DNA of 64,000 nt from Aquimarina algicola (GTDB taxonomy: Bacteria > Bacteroidota > Bacteroidia > Flavobacteriales > Flavobacteriaceae). The notes beneath the pieces were generated by a model. It was not told the origin of the DNA. It did no database searches and was given only the letters and a program-made list of their open reading frames with translations. The stretch lies in assembly GCF_006443095.1 (NCBI RefSeq), contig NZ_VFWZ01000008.1, positions 169,563 through 233,562 of the forward strand, written 5' to 3'. A program made the translations under genes and the position numbers. Shown in pieces: positions 9,100 to 17,724 of this stretch (position 1 is the stretch's first letter; each line of letters starts with the position of its first letter).

Positions 9100-9906
9100 G
9101 TGAAAGATATCGAAATAAGCAAATATTTAAAGAGGTTAAAACTCAATGACTGTAACAACTCATTAGAAGACTTGATAAGTTTACAGCAAGGTCATATGGT
9201 AAATATACCGTTTGAAAATTTAGACGTAATTGCAAGAAGAAATATTAACTTAGACGGAGATCATCTTTATCATAAAATTATCACCAATAGGCGTGGGGGG
9301 TATTGTTTTGAGTTAAATACCCTATACTCATTGCTGTTAAAAGCATTAGGTTTTTTACCTAAACCAGTATTGGGTAGAGTTTGGCTTAGAAATCCAGAAC
9401 AAACACCACCAAGAAATCATTTAGCTCATTTAGTTCAAATAAGTGGCGAGACATTCATAACAGATGTAGGATTTGGTGGTTTGACCACAAGAGTACCTTT
9501 AAACATAAATGATCCATCCGAGATAAATGATAATGATGGATTAGTAAGAATTCTAAAATTGAGTGACTATCAATTTATGATTCAACGAAAGATCGATGAT
9601 GATTGGGCTAATCAATACAGTTTTGAAAATGTAGAGATTAGCACAGAAGATATCTACATTTCAAATTATTATATGTCAACAAATCCAAGATCTCATTTTT
9701 ATAATGACAATTTTATAGGAAAATTTACAAGCAATGGCAGGATTGGACTATTTAATAATCAATTGACAGAGAGAAATGGGATTAAAATAGTTAGTAAAAA
9801 ACGAATTGAATATGGTATAGAGTGGCTAAACATTTTAAGTAATGATTTTAATTTAAAACTTAATTTTTCCAATGTAGAATTTGATAAAATATTTGATAAA
9901 GGCTGA
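9100..9906 (+). CDS. Arylamine N-acetyltransferase
   Basis: A 268-residue NAT-family enzyme that moves an acetyl group from acetyl-CoA to arylamines or related amines. The catalytic triad is visible: Cys in RRGGYCFELN (about residue 69), His in NHLAHLVQ (about 109) and Asp in ITDVGFGG (about 125). The N-terminal PFENLD motif is also present. The start appears to be GTG at 9100, since no in-frame ATG lies before the conserved helix. It stands alone after a 180-base leader with no strong feature. Confidence 0.9.
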   Translation: MKDIEISKYLKRLKLNDCNNSLEDLISLQQGHMVNIPFENLDVIARRNINLDGDHLYHKIITNRRGGYCFELNTLYSLLLKALGFLPKPVLGRVWLRNPEQTPPRNHLAHLVQISGETFITDVGFGGLTTRVPLNINDPSEINDNDGLVRILKLSDYQFMIQRKIDDDWANQYSFENVEISTEDIYISNYYMSTNPRSHFYNDNFIGKFTSNGRIGLFNNQLTERNGIKIVSKKRIEYGIEWLNILSNDFNLKLNFSNVEFDKIFDKG

Positions 9907-10046
9907 TATGTATCAGCAATAGCTGTTTAGGTGCTTACTCAAATAAAGATTTCGTTTAATTGAAGTATATTGTAAATCAAAAACCGTTGTATAAAAAACT
10001 ACAACTGATTATACACAAGAGCATTGTACAACATTACTTACTAATA

Positions 10047-10394
10047 ATGAGACTTACATTTATTATACTTTTATTTTTTACCGTTTCTACCTTGTTTTCC
10101 CAAGAAAGTAAACAAGACAATATCTGTCCGATAGAGATAGTTAAAATGGCGGTAGAATTAGATTCGATCGAATTATTAAAAACCGCATATAGCAGCAGGA
10201 TGATAGATAAAATATCTAGTGCCGAAGAATGGGAAAAGGGTCTTAAATACTGGAAAACATTAGATTTGGAGAATTATTTTTGTGAAATTGATCAGAAAAA
10301 GTCTAGAGCTATCTTTTTTTATAAAGGAAAGCAGCAAGAAGGTAAAATGAGAGTTATTATGGAAAAATCCAGTTGGAAATTTAATGAAAGATAA
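10047..10394 (+). CDS. Small secreted protein of unknown function
   Basis: A 115-residue protein counted from ATG 10047. A longer frame from TTG 9960 is probably leader. The first 19 residues form a signal peptide ending LFSQ. The mature part is short, with two cysteines and a late W (SSWKFNER) like the last strand of NTF2-fold or lipoprotein-like domains. No family was recognised. Confidence 0.55.
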   Translation: MRLTFIILLFFTVSTLFSQESKQDNICPIEIVKMAVELDSIELLKTAYSSRMIDKISSAEEWEKGLKYWKTLDLENYFCEIDQKKSRAIFFYKGKQQEGKMRVIMEKSSWKFNER

Positions 10395-10627
10395 CTGGGT
10401 ACAATACAAAATAGATTCTATTAAAATAATGGTTTATTCAAACCGTCTGCAAGCATATAAACGAACTGCAAAAGATGTCCAACGCGGTTCAACTAATTAC
10501 TTTTATATTTTTGTTGGTAAACATTTTCTACATAAAAACTTTATTAATTTCTTAAGCTAATGAGTTAAATTTTTATATAAGAATTTTATGTTAAATTTAA
10601 CGATTAGTCAGAATTTGAAAAAAAATA

Positions 10628-11440
10628 ATGAATATAGAAGTTATTAAACCTTCAGATATTGAACTTCAGAAATACATTGAATGTTTCTATATTTTAACAC
10701 ATTCGAAAGAAGAGGGTAGAACAACTTATTTTACATTCCCAAGTATTTTTTCTATAGTATCAATTTCTTCTAATACAAATATAATTAGAACAAATAGGTT
10801 TATAAAAACTACAGAATCCTCAATACTGAATTTTGATTCAAATTTAGACGTTACATTCACAAAACCTCTTTTGATTCAATATGATGGTGACGTTAAAGAA
10901 ATTACAACTTATTTTAAACCTTTAGGCTTGAGTGCTTTTTTAAATAAATCGCTTAATTATTATTGTGACTCAGATAAAACAAAGTTTTTCCCATTTTTAG
11001 ATTATGCGAATGCTATGAATTCAATTCTAAAAATAGAATCATCTGATAAAATAATTGAACAACTTGAAAATTACTGGTCTAGTAAGTTAAAAAAAGATAC
11101 AACATTTAAGCTTGAAAAACCCATCAAAGCCATAATCGAAAACCCAAATAAATCAATCTCTTCAATCGCAAATGACAGTAATTTAAGCCATAAGACTTTA
11201 ATCTCTCATTTTAATAAAAATATATGTAAAACACCTTCTGAGTTTAGAAAAATTGTCCGTTTTAGAAAAACGCTACAAAACAAAGAAAAAAATAATTTAA
11301 CGCAGTTAAGTTATTTGTCAAATTACTTTGACCAAGCACATATGATTAAAGATTTTAATAAACTTACAGGTTATAAACCTAAAGACTTTTTTAAAAAATT
11401 ATACTCAATTGATGAAAAAATAAATTGGATTTTTACATAA
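10628..11440 (+). CDS. AraC-family transcriptional regulator
   Basis: A 270-residue protein. The N-terminal domain (residues 1-150) is a sensor without a clear metal or sugar motif. The C-terminal domain (about 160-260) has the AraC signature: ISSIANDSNLSHKTLISHFN for the first HTH, then YLSNYFDQAHMIKDFNKLTG and YKPKDFF for the second. The gene is followed by a GNAT gene 68 bases on. Ligand and targets are unknown. Confidence 0.8.
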   Translation: MNIEVIKPSDIELQKYIECFYILTHSKEEGRTTYFTFPSIFSIVSISSNTNIIRTNRFIKTTESSILNFDSNLDVTFTKPLLIQYDGDVKEITTYFKPLGLSAFLNKSLNYYCDSDKTKFFPFLDYANAMNSILKIESSDKIIEQLENYWSSKLKKDTTFKLEKPIKAIIENPNKSISSIANDSNLSHKTLISHFNKNICKTPSEFRKIVRFRKTLQNKEKNNLTQLSYLSNYFDQAHMIKDFNKLTGYKPKDFFKKLYSIDEKINWIFT

Positions 11441-11508
11441 AGGTAAAATATATACAATTTTAGTACTCACTAATCCTTGATCTTTGAACTATCATAATTA
11501 AAGAACAA

Positions 11509-12009
11509 ATGATAGAGATTATACCTGCAACGACATATTCTGATTTTGAAATCATTGAAGGCCTAGTTAGACAAATTTTGCATAAATTTTATGACCCTGT
11601 TATTCCGAAAGAACATACTAAATATTTCATAGAAAAGTATCAAACGGCAAAAGCAATAGAGCAGCAGGTTAAGAACGGAAGTAATTATTTTTTACTTAAA
11701 TATGAAAGTTTGAATGTTGGTTATCTTGGGCTAAGTAAAGAGCCCGATTTTTTATTATTAGATAAATTATACCTTTTAGAAGATTATAGAGGAAAAAAAA
11801 TTGGGAAAAAGGCGATTGAATTTACTGATAGCTTCGCAAGAAAATTGATTATTTTAAAAATTAAATTAATTGTACATAAAGAAAATCTTGAGACAATAGA
11901 GTTTTATAAACGAATGGGGTACAGGTTATTAAATATAGTGCCTAATCATTTTGAGACTGGTCAAATCATAGAAAATTATGAAATGGAGAAAATATTACTA
12001 AAAAAATAA
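11509..12009 (+). CDS. GNAT-family N-acetyltransferase
   Basis: A 166-residue acetyltransferase. The acetyl-CoA binding loop is Y-R-G-K-K-I-G-K-K-A (motif R-G-x-G/K-I-G) after the strand DKLYLLED. The C-terminal pattern VHKENLETIEFYKRMGYRL and the final EMEKIL strand fit ordinary GNAT enzymes. The substrate is unknown. It lies downstream of an AraC regulator in the same direction. Confidence 0.85.
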   Translation: MIEIIPATTYSDFEIIEGLVRQILHKFYDPVIPKEHTKYFIEKYQTAKAIEQQVKNGSNYFLLKYESLNVGYLGLSKEPDFLLLDKLYLLEDYRGKKIGKKAIEFTDSFARKLIILKIKLIVHKENLETIEFYKRMGYRLLNIVPNHFETGQIIENYEMEKILLKK

Positions 12010-12163
12010 AACGATTTGCCAATATCATATATAGATAATTGCTTTTTCTCACTGTCAATCAGAAAATTCTCTGAATTTTCTTCAGATTTATCCTCTTTTG
12101 CTATCTTAGTTGATTAACGTAACTAACCATTACAAAACTGCTAGCAAATATTTAAACCTTTTT

Positions 12164-13321
12164 ATGAAAATTATTTATTTTATTTTGATTACTATGTTTT
12201 TATCAAATACAGTAAAAGCACAAGAAGATGAAATAACTATTGATATGTTAGAAAGTGTTGATGATAATTATGAAAAAATTCCAAATCCTTATATTCCCTC
12301 ACTCAATAAGGCTCTTAATGATATAGAAAACACTACCATATTGTCTTTAGCCTATAAAGATTTAATTGAAATACCTAATTCTATAGGGAAATTGAAAAAA
12401 TTAAAACAACTTAATCTTTCTTCCAATAAATTATCTGGTCTCCCAAAAGAATTTAAAAATTTAACTGAATTAGAATATCTAAATTTAGGATATAATAATT
12501 TGGAAAATTTCCCTGAGCAAATTTCCGAGTTCTTAAAATTGAGAAAACTTAAAATAGAAAATAACAAACTTTCTGATTTGCCATTGAGTTTTAGTAAACT
12601 CAAATCCATAGAAACTCTAACTATAAGTCACAATAATTTCAATTTAGTTCCTGAAGCCTTAAGAGAAAATGTAAATCTTGTAACAGTTGAATTCAGCAAT
12701 AATCAATTACAATTATTACCTAATTGGATTGAAAATTTAAAAGCAATTAAATTTTTAAGTTTACATGATAATCAACTTATCTCTATTCCTAATGAAATAG
12801 GGAATTTGGTAGAGCTTAAAGAGCTTCAGCTAGGAAGAAATAAATTGAAAAAATTACCTATGTCTATTGGACAGCTTAAGAAACTAATGTACTTAGAAGT
12901 TCCTAAGAATGAAATTCTTGCCTTACCAGATAGTATTACCAAAATGAAAAGTTTAGAAATATTAAATTTGAATAGTAATAACATTAAGAAATTACCAGAA
13001 TCGATAGGAGAACTACAAAACTTAAGAACTTTTGAATTGTTTAACAATGATATAAATACACTTCCAGCAACATTTACTAATTTAACAAACCTCAAAATTT
13101 TAAATCTAGCAAATAATAAGCTAAACAAATTACCAGAGTCAATAGGTAATTTAACAAAATTATATAAAATTAGTCTTGGAAATAATAGACTTGCCGAATT
13201 ACCAAATTCGATAAAACAATTAAAACAATTAAAATATTTATTGATAGAAAACAATAGTTTCTCAGAACATGAAAAAGAAAAGATAAAAGAAATGTTACCA
13301 AACTGTAATATCCGCTTTTAA
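12164..13321 (+). CDS. Secreted leucine-rich-repeat protein
   Basis: A 385-residue protein from ATG 12164, with a signal peptide of about 20 residues ending VKAQ. From about residue 60 to 370 there are roughly thirteen 23-residue repeats (LKQLNLSSNKLSGLPKEF; LKILNLANNKLNKLPESI). The last repeat is capped by EHEKEKIKEMLPNCNIRF, and a very similar cap (VQKKEIRSMFPHKHILF) closes the protein at 5058-6251. The two genes are therefore relatives. Probably a binding scaffold in the periplasm or at the surface. Confidence 0.85.
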   Translation: MKIIYFILITMFLSNTVKAQEDEITIDMLESVDDNYEKIPNPYIPSLNKALNDIENTTILSLAYKDLIEIPNSIGKLKKLKQLNLSSNKLSGLPKEFKNLTELEYLNLGYNNLENFPEQISEFLKLRKLKIENNKLSDLPLSFSKLKSIETLTISHNNFNLVPEALRENVNLVTVEFSNNQLQLLPNWIENLKAIKFLSLHDNQLISIPNEIGNLVELKELQLGRNKLKKLPMSIGQLKKLMYLEVPKNEILALPDSITKMKSLEILNLNSNNIKKLPESIGELQNLRTFELFNNDINTLPATFTNLTNLKILNLANNKLNKLPESIGNLTKLYKISLGNNRLAELPNSIKQLKQLKYLLIENNSFSEHEKEKIKEMLPNCNIRF

Positions 13322-13442
13322 AATTAAATAACATTTGCTAACAATTTGTCCTATCAATACATGTGCTCCTTTCAGGAAGTAAATGAACCATACAATAACC
13401 GTTACCATCAATTTGAACTAGTAGTACAACTAATAAGGAAAT

Positions 13443-14234
13443 TTGAAAAACAGAACAAACATAAATGAATACCATCGGCTTCCCATTCTCGACGGATTAG
13501 AATTACTAAATGCGAATTCTTGTACCTTTGACTTTCCATTCCATACTCACGACACATTCAATATTTCACTAATTTTAAAAAATACATTTAATACAAAGCT
13601 TACTAATAGAAATTTACAAGCACCCGTTGGAACAATTTGCATTACGAACTCTAAAGAAATACATGCTACACCTTGTGACAAATCAGTAGGTAATTCATTT
13701 TTTACATTCTATGTCTCCTCAGATGTAATTAGGAAACTAAATCAAAATCAAAATGTGTTTTTCAAAGACAAAATTATTTATGATCAAAATATATTTAATG
13801 AACTTTATTTTTTATCACTTAATTTTAACGATAACAATATTCATTTCGAAAGCATATTAAAGTCAGCTTTAAAAAAGTTAATTTCAAAATACTCAACTGT
13901 AAAAGAAATTAGTTATAATACCAATAAACTTTTTCAAAATTTTTTAGATAGCACATCTTTTGATACTTTTTCATTAAGCAAAACAGCTTTGCAATTTGGG
14001 ATGAGCAAATATAAATTCATACGATTGTTCAAGCAAGAGACAGGATTAACCCCCAATAACTTTATTCTCTTAAAAAAAATTGAACAAAGTAAAGCGATGC
14101 TGAAAAATGGAAATTCAATATTTGATGTTGCTATAGACTGTGGATTTTATGATAATTCGCATTTCTACAAAAATTTCAAGCGTTTTATTGGTGTTACCCC
14201 ATTAGAGTTTCAAAATGCATTCTACACTATTTAG
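13443..14234 (+). CDS. AraC-family transcriptional regulator with cupin-type sensor
   Basis: A 263-residue regulator. The N-terminal 150 residues begin with a cupin-like AraC_binding sensor (FPFHTHDTFNISLIL; ITNSKEIHATPC). The C-terminal part holds the double HTH (KTALQFGMSKYKFIRLFKQE; DVAIDCGFYDNSHFYKNFKR; GVTPLEFQ). The start is a TTG at 13443 preceded by AAGGA. No ATG is available before the sensor domain. The beta-lactamase-like gene follows 64 bases later and could be its target. Confidence 0.85.
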   Translation: MKNRTNINEYHRLPILDGLELLNANSCTFDFPFHTHDTFNISLILKNTFNTKLTNRNLQAPVGTICITNSKEIHATPCDKSVGNSFFTFYVSSDVIRKLNQNQNVFFKDKIIYDQNIFNELYFLSLNFNDNNIHFESILKSALKKLISKYSTVKEISYNTNKLFQNFLDSTSFDTFSLSKTALQFGMSKYKFIRLFKQETGLTPNNFILLKKIEQSKAMLKNGNSIFDVAIDCGFYDNSHFYKNFKRFIGVTPLEFQNAFYTI

Positions 14235-14298
14235 TGCAATATTTTACAATAGAAACGATTTTTGAATTTTCATCTTTGTGTAAATTAAAATCAAAAAA

Positions 14299-15693
14299 AT
14301 GAAAATTTACCTCTCAATTATATTTATAACAATAACTACTATTTTATTCTCGCAAAAAAAAGAATATGCAAATGCAGATTTAGAAACTAAACTAGATTCT
14401 TTGATTACTCATACAATGGAATCCGAACACATTGTTGGAGCTTCCTATATCATTGTTAAAGATGGGAAAACATTACTCAAAAAAGGTTATGGATATACGA
14501 CTTTAGGCAAAAACTCAAAACCTGTTGATCCTGATTCTACAATTTTCAGAATTGGTTCAATAACCAAAACTTTTACAGCAACTGCACTTCTTCAACTTAA
14601 AGACAGAAACTTAATTAACTTAAACAAAGATGTCAATCAGTATTTAAAATCTATCAAAGTTCCATCAACATATGATGAACCAATAACGGGTTCTCACCTT
14701 TTAACTCATAGTGCGGGTTTTGATGAATTAAGAGGTAGAGTAATTTATGAAAAAGACCAACAAATACAGTTAGAAAATTTTCTTGATGGTAAATTAATAC
14801 GACTCAGAAAACCTGGAACTGTCTCGGCATATTCTACTTTTGGAATTGCACTTGCTGGATTATTAGTTCAAGAAATTAGCGGTCTTACTCTCGAAGAATA
14901 TTTGAAAAAGAATATTTGGAAACCGCTTGATATGTCAATGACAAGTATAGAATTACCAAAAAATCAAGAGAATAATTTATCAATAGGTTATGAATACAAA
15001 AATGGCATAAACGTTCCACAACCTTGGGAATGGTATCATACTTATCCGGCTTCTTCAATTAATAGTACAACCGCAGATATGGGGAAATATCTGCAGATGC
15101 ATCTTAACCTCGGTAAATTAAATGATAATAGAATTTTAAAAACAGAAACTGCCTTGTCTATGCAAACTCAACAACTTTCCATTAATAAGGAAGTTTTCGG
15201 TTTCGCATATGGTTTTTACGAAAAAAATCAATTCGGCCTCAAAGCATATAATCACGGAGGAGATATGTTAGGTTATAGCTCTTTCATGACATTAGTTCCC
15301 GAAATTAATTTAGGGATTTTTGTTGTTCACCATCACGAGAATACAAATTTGAGAAATAAAGTTATATCTCAAGTTTTAGAACATTTTGGAACTGAAAATA
15401 TATATAATCCCAATCCCGAAAGAATTCGTAATGATGTTTCCAAATTTATTGGAAATTACAAATGGATGTCTAACTGTTATACGTGTTCCAATAGTGAACA
15501 GCAAACAACTTATCAACTTACAGCAAATGATGATAATACATTATCAGGATTTGGTAGAAAATTTTATCAAACAGAGCCATTACTATTCAAAAGTTACGAT
15601 GGGAAAAGAATTATGGGATTTACGGAAAATGAAAATGGAAAGATCATATATATGTCCTTAGGAAATGTGAACGCATTTGAGAAAGTGAAATAA
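14299..15693 (+). CDS. Secreted serine beta-lactamase-family hydrolase
   Basis: A 464-residue protein with a signal peptide (residues 1-20, ending LFSQ). The nucleophile motif is S-I-T-K (RIGSITKTFTAT, about residue 91), Y-S-T sits at the YxN position (AYSTFGIAL), and N-H-G-G follows late (YNHGGDMLGYSS). The last 100 residues form a separate beta-rich domain (FIGNYKWM; DNTLSGFG), as in PBP4-like esterases. It is probably a peptidase or esterase and not a proven resistance gene. Repeat copy B begins just after the stop. Confidence 0.85.
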   Translation: MKIYLSIIFITITTILFSQKKEYANADLETKLDSLITHTMESEHIVGASYIIVKDGKTLLKKGYGYTTLGKNSKPVDPDSTIFRIGSITKTFTATALLQLKDRNLINLNKDVNQYLKSIKVPSTYDEPITGSHLLTHSAGFDELRGRVIYEKDQQIQLENFLDGKLIRLRKPGTVSAYSTFGIALAGLLVQEISGLTLEEYLKKNIWKPLDMSMTSIELPKNQENNLSIGYEYKNGINVPQPWEWYHTYPASSINSTTADMGKYLQMHLNLGKLNDNRILKTETALSMQTQQLSINKEVFGFAYGFYEKNQFGLKAYNHGGDMLGYSSFMTLVPEINLGIFVVHHHENTNLRNKVISQVLEHFGTENIYNPNPERIRNDVSKFIGNYKWMSNCYTCSNSEQQTTYQLTANDDNTLSGFGRKFYQTEPLLFKSYDGKRIMGFTENENGKIIYMSLGNVNAFEKVK

Positions 15694-15703
15694 AAAGACC
15701 GCT

Positions 15704-15898
15704 GGTAACAATGTATAAGAAAACATAGGGTTTTTACTCTTAACCGAAAAGTTCTGTGTTTATTTATTAAGTCGCCAAATATAAAAATTGGTATTTTCAA
15801 TGAAAAAGATAAAAGCAAAATAATTATATTTGACTTAGTATCATACCGAAACATGTTGTTTATCACCTGTTCTACATTTCTTATACGAGATGTTATGT
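15704..15898 (+). repeat. Intergenic repeat, copy B (attC-like ends)
   Basis: A 195-base non-coding element starting GGTAACAATGTATAAG and ending TTTCTTATACGAGATGTTATGT. The two ends pair (GTATAAGAAA with TTTCTTATAC, and TAACA with TGTTA, with unpaired bases between), which is the geometry of an attC-type folded site. It is related to copy A over most of its length and to copy C at its 3' part. It carries the promoter-like TATATTTG at about 15823-15831. Confidence 0.55.
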
Positions 15899-15913
15899 TT
15901 AGCCAAAAAAATT

Positions 15914-17140
15914 ATGAAAAAAAATCAAGAAAGACCAAAAACAGTTCCTAATGAAGCCGTTTGGAATGCATCACAAAATGAATGGGAACTTGGAATAAAA
16001 AATGATCAAGGTAATTATATTGGTGAATGGAAGTGGTGGTTAGCTCCAAAGGGACATCTATGTTGTCATACTTTTTTTGATGATAAAGGAAGGATGTTAA
16101 GTTTCAAAAGATTTCACCCTAATGGCGAAGTGTCTAGATACGGTACTTTTGAAAACGGTGTGCAAATAGAAGATGTTTATTTAAAATCTTCAGAACCTAC
16201 GTCAGAGGTATTTGCATTCGGTAACTCAGATGAAAAAGTCTATAAAGCTGTTAAAAGATCAGGTACACCAGTCAGTTTTGATTATTACGATAAAGAAGGG
16301 AGGCATTTAAACCCTCCTATTATACAAAAGGAATTGATTTCTAGTAAAGATTCCATCATTCCAGAATCTGAAATTGTAACAATCAAAGAATCAATTTTTG
16401 AAAAAGGAAAAAGTTTTTTGCTCGAGCAATTTGATAAGGAATTTATTAATGAAACTATCATTCCCATTTTAGCGAAAAAAACAGAGGAAAAAACAATTAA
16501 TGTTACAGATGTAGGAGGCATATTTATGCATTTAGCTCAACAAGCCATTGAAACTAAAAAAGATATTGTATTTCATGATGGAGATCTACATGTAAGTAAT
16601 TTACATTGCCTAGAAGAACTAGAGATATGCGTATTTATTGTACACGGAAATTTGACGGTAGATGGTAGCATTTTCCTTTCAGATGATTTAATGCAATTAC
16701 TTTTTGTAACAGGTAATGTATCAGCTAGTAATGTATCAACTAGTGGAATGCTTTTTGTTTTTGAAAATTTAACCGTAACCAATTGTATTTTGGGAGATTA
16801 TAACCATGGGTCAGCTTTTGTTGGTGGTGATTTAAAAGCCAAATTCTTCTTTCCAGAAGAGTACTTTTTTGAAGTATTAGGTTCTGCCAACTTCACATAT
16901 GCTTTTGGCAATTCTTGGCGGTTAAACCAAAACCAATCCCCAGAAGTATTCAACTATAATGAGAAAAAATTATCAGAATTTATTCCATTATTGCATGATA
17001 ACATACATGAAGTAGCCAGTTTTACAGAAAACACTAGCTTATTAGATGATAATTGTTCAGAAGGCGGATTATTTGAATACATAGACTATTATGAATTTAA
17101 GAGTTATGTAATAGCGAATAAACCTGTTTTCAAAGGCTGA
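15914..17140 (+). CDS. Protein with YwqK-like N-terminus and polymer-forming beta-helix-like middle
   Basis: A 408-residue cytoplasmic-looking protein from ATG 15914. Residues 15-120 contain MORN/YwqK-type repeats (GNYIGEWKWWLAPKGH; DKGRMLSFKRFHPNGEVS). Residues 215-320 show a run of short strands with repeated V/L-H-G-N-L-x-V and V-G-G-D-L (FHDGDLHVSNL, VHGNLTVDGS, VTGNVSASNV, VGGDLKAKFF), the pattern of bactofilin-like beta-helices. No signal peptide is visible. Function unknown. It is the last gene of the + strand array. Confidence 0.6.
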   Translation: MKKNQERPKTVPNEAVWNASQNEWELGIKNDQGNYIGEWKWWLAPKGHLCCHTFFDDKGRMLSFKRFHPNGEVSRYGTFENGVQIEDVYLKSSEPTSEVFAFGNSDEKVYKAVKRSGTPVSFDYYDKEGRHLNPPIIQKELISSKDSIIPESEIVTIKESIFEKGKSFLLEQFDKEFINETIIPILAKKTEEKTINVTDVGGIFMHLAQQAIETKKDIVFHDGDLHVSNLHCLEELEICVFIVHGNLTVDGSIFLSDDLMQLLFVTGNVSASNVSTSGMLFVFENLTVTNCILGDYNHGSAFVGGDLKAKFFFPEEYFFEVLGSANFTYAFGNSWRLNQNQSPEVFNYNEKKLSEFIPLLHDNIHEVASFTENTSLLDDNCSEGGLFEYIDYYEFKSYVIANKPVFKG

Positions 17141-17194
17141 AGCCTATACAGAATACTATGTAAAAATACATTTTACATTAATCGTTACCCCGGC

Positions 17195-17487
17195 TATCAC
17201 CAGTTTACAACTGGTGATATACAATATATATCGTCCTAATATAGATTTACAAAAAATCATTTGAACCTAAAACATTCAATCAAGAACCAAAAACATTCTT
17301 CGGAGAACCTAATACGTTAAAATTTTAACCTTTGATATTCGAATTTGAAGCATAAAGGTTAAAATTTTAACGTATAACATTCTATTTTGAACCTAAAAGG
17401 TTAAAAATTTAACCAAAAACATTCAAAATTGAACCTCCGAGGTTCAAGCGAGAATGTAAAAGGTTCAAAAAAGAACCAAAACCATTC
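17195..17487. repeat. Ladder of palindromes and 15-bp repeats upstream of the integrase
   Basis: Five dyads lie in under 300 bases: 17195-17219 (11-bp arms), 17312-17375 (22-bp arms), 17399-17414 (7-bp arms), 17429-17447 (8-bp arms) and 17462-17477 (5-bp arms). Between them the unit GAACCwAAAACATTC recurs at 17263, 17284, 17411 (first base T), 17473 (one mismatch) and inverted at 17452. This is strongly organised non-coding DNA at the edge of the mobile element. It may be arm-type recombinase binding sites, an operator array or an origin. Confidence 0.8.
17312..17375. repeat. Perfect 22-bp inverted repeat with 20-bp spacer
   Basis: The left arm 17312-17333 and right arm 17354-17375 are exact reverse complements. 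Each arm itself contains the palindrome GTTAAAATTTTAAC. The spacer 17334-17353 includes ATTCGAAT, again palindromic. This nested symmetry is unlikely to arise by chance even in AT-rich DNA. Confidence 0.9.
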
Positions 17488-17693
17488 AGTTTTGATAGTT
17501 TGATAGACTATTTTGAACCCATCAGCTTGTCAGTCTGAGCTTGTCGAAAGCTAATCTTTTAATTCTTTAATAAACACTAATATACATAAAGTGCTAATAA
17601 TCATTTATTTTATTGGTCTTGAAATGTATGTTGGTGTTTATTAAAGTCATTTAAAATACTTGATTTATTTAACCTATGTTTAACCATATTGTT

Positions 17694-17701
17694 TATATTT
17701 G
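17694..17701 (+). promoter_or_regulatory. Possible -7 promoter element of the integrase
   Basis: TATATTTG matches the Bacteroidota sigma-factor -7 consensus TAnnTTTG and lies 23 bases before the integrase ATG. No -33 TTG at canonical spacing was found, so this is weak. Confidence 0.35.
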
Positions 17702-17724
17702 TCTTGTAACCAAATATTTACAAT

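Noticed and set aside
12352..13254. Long - strand frames of 85 and 142 codons
   Set aside because: They are antisense to leucine-rich repeats; the repeated coding sequence keeps the other strand open.
17263..17487. Possible CRISPR array
   Set aside because: The repeated units are short, palindromic and in both orientations, spacer lengths vary, and no cas gene is near.
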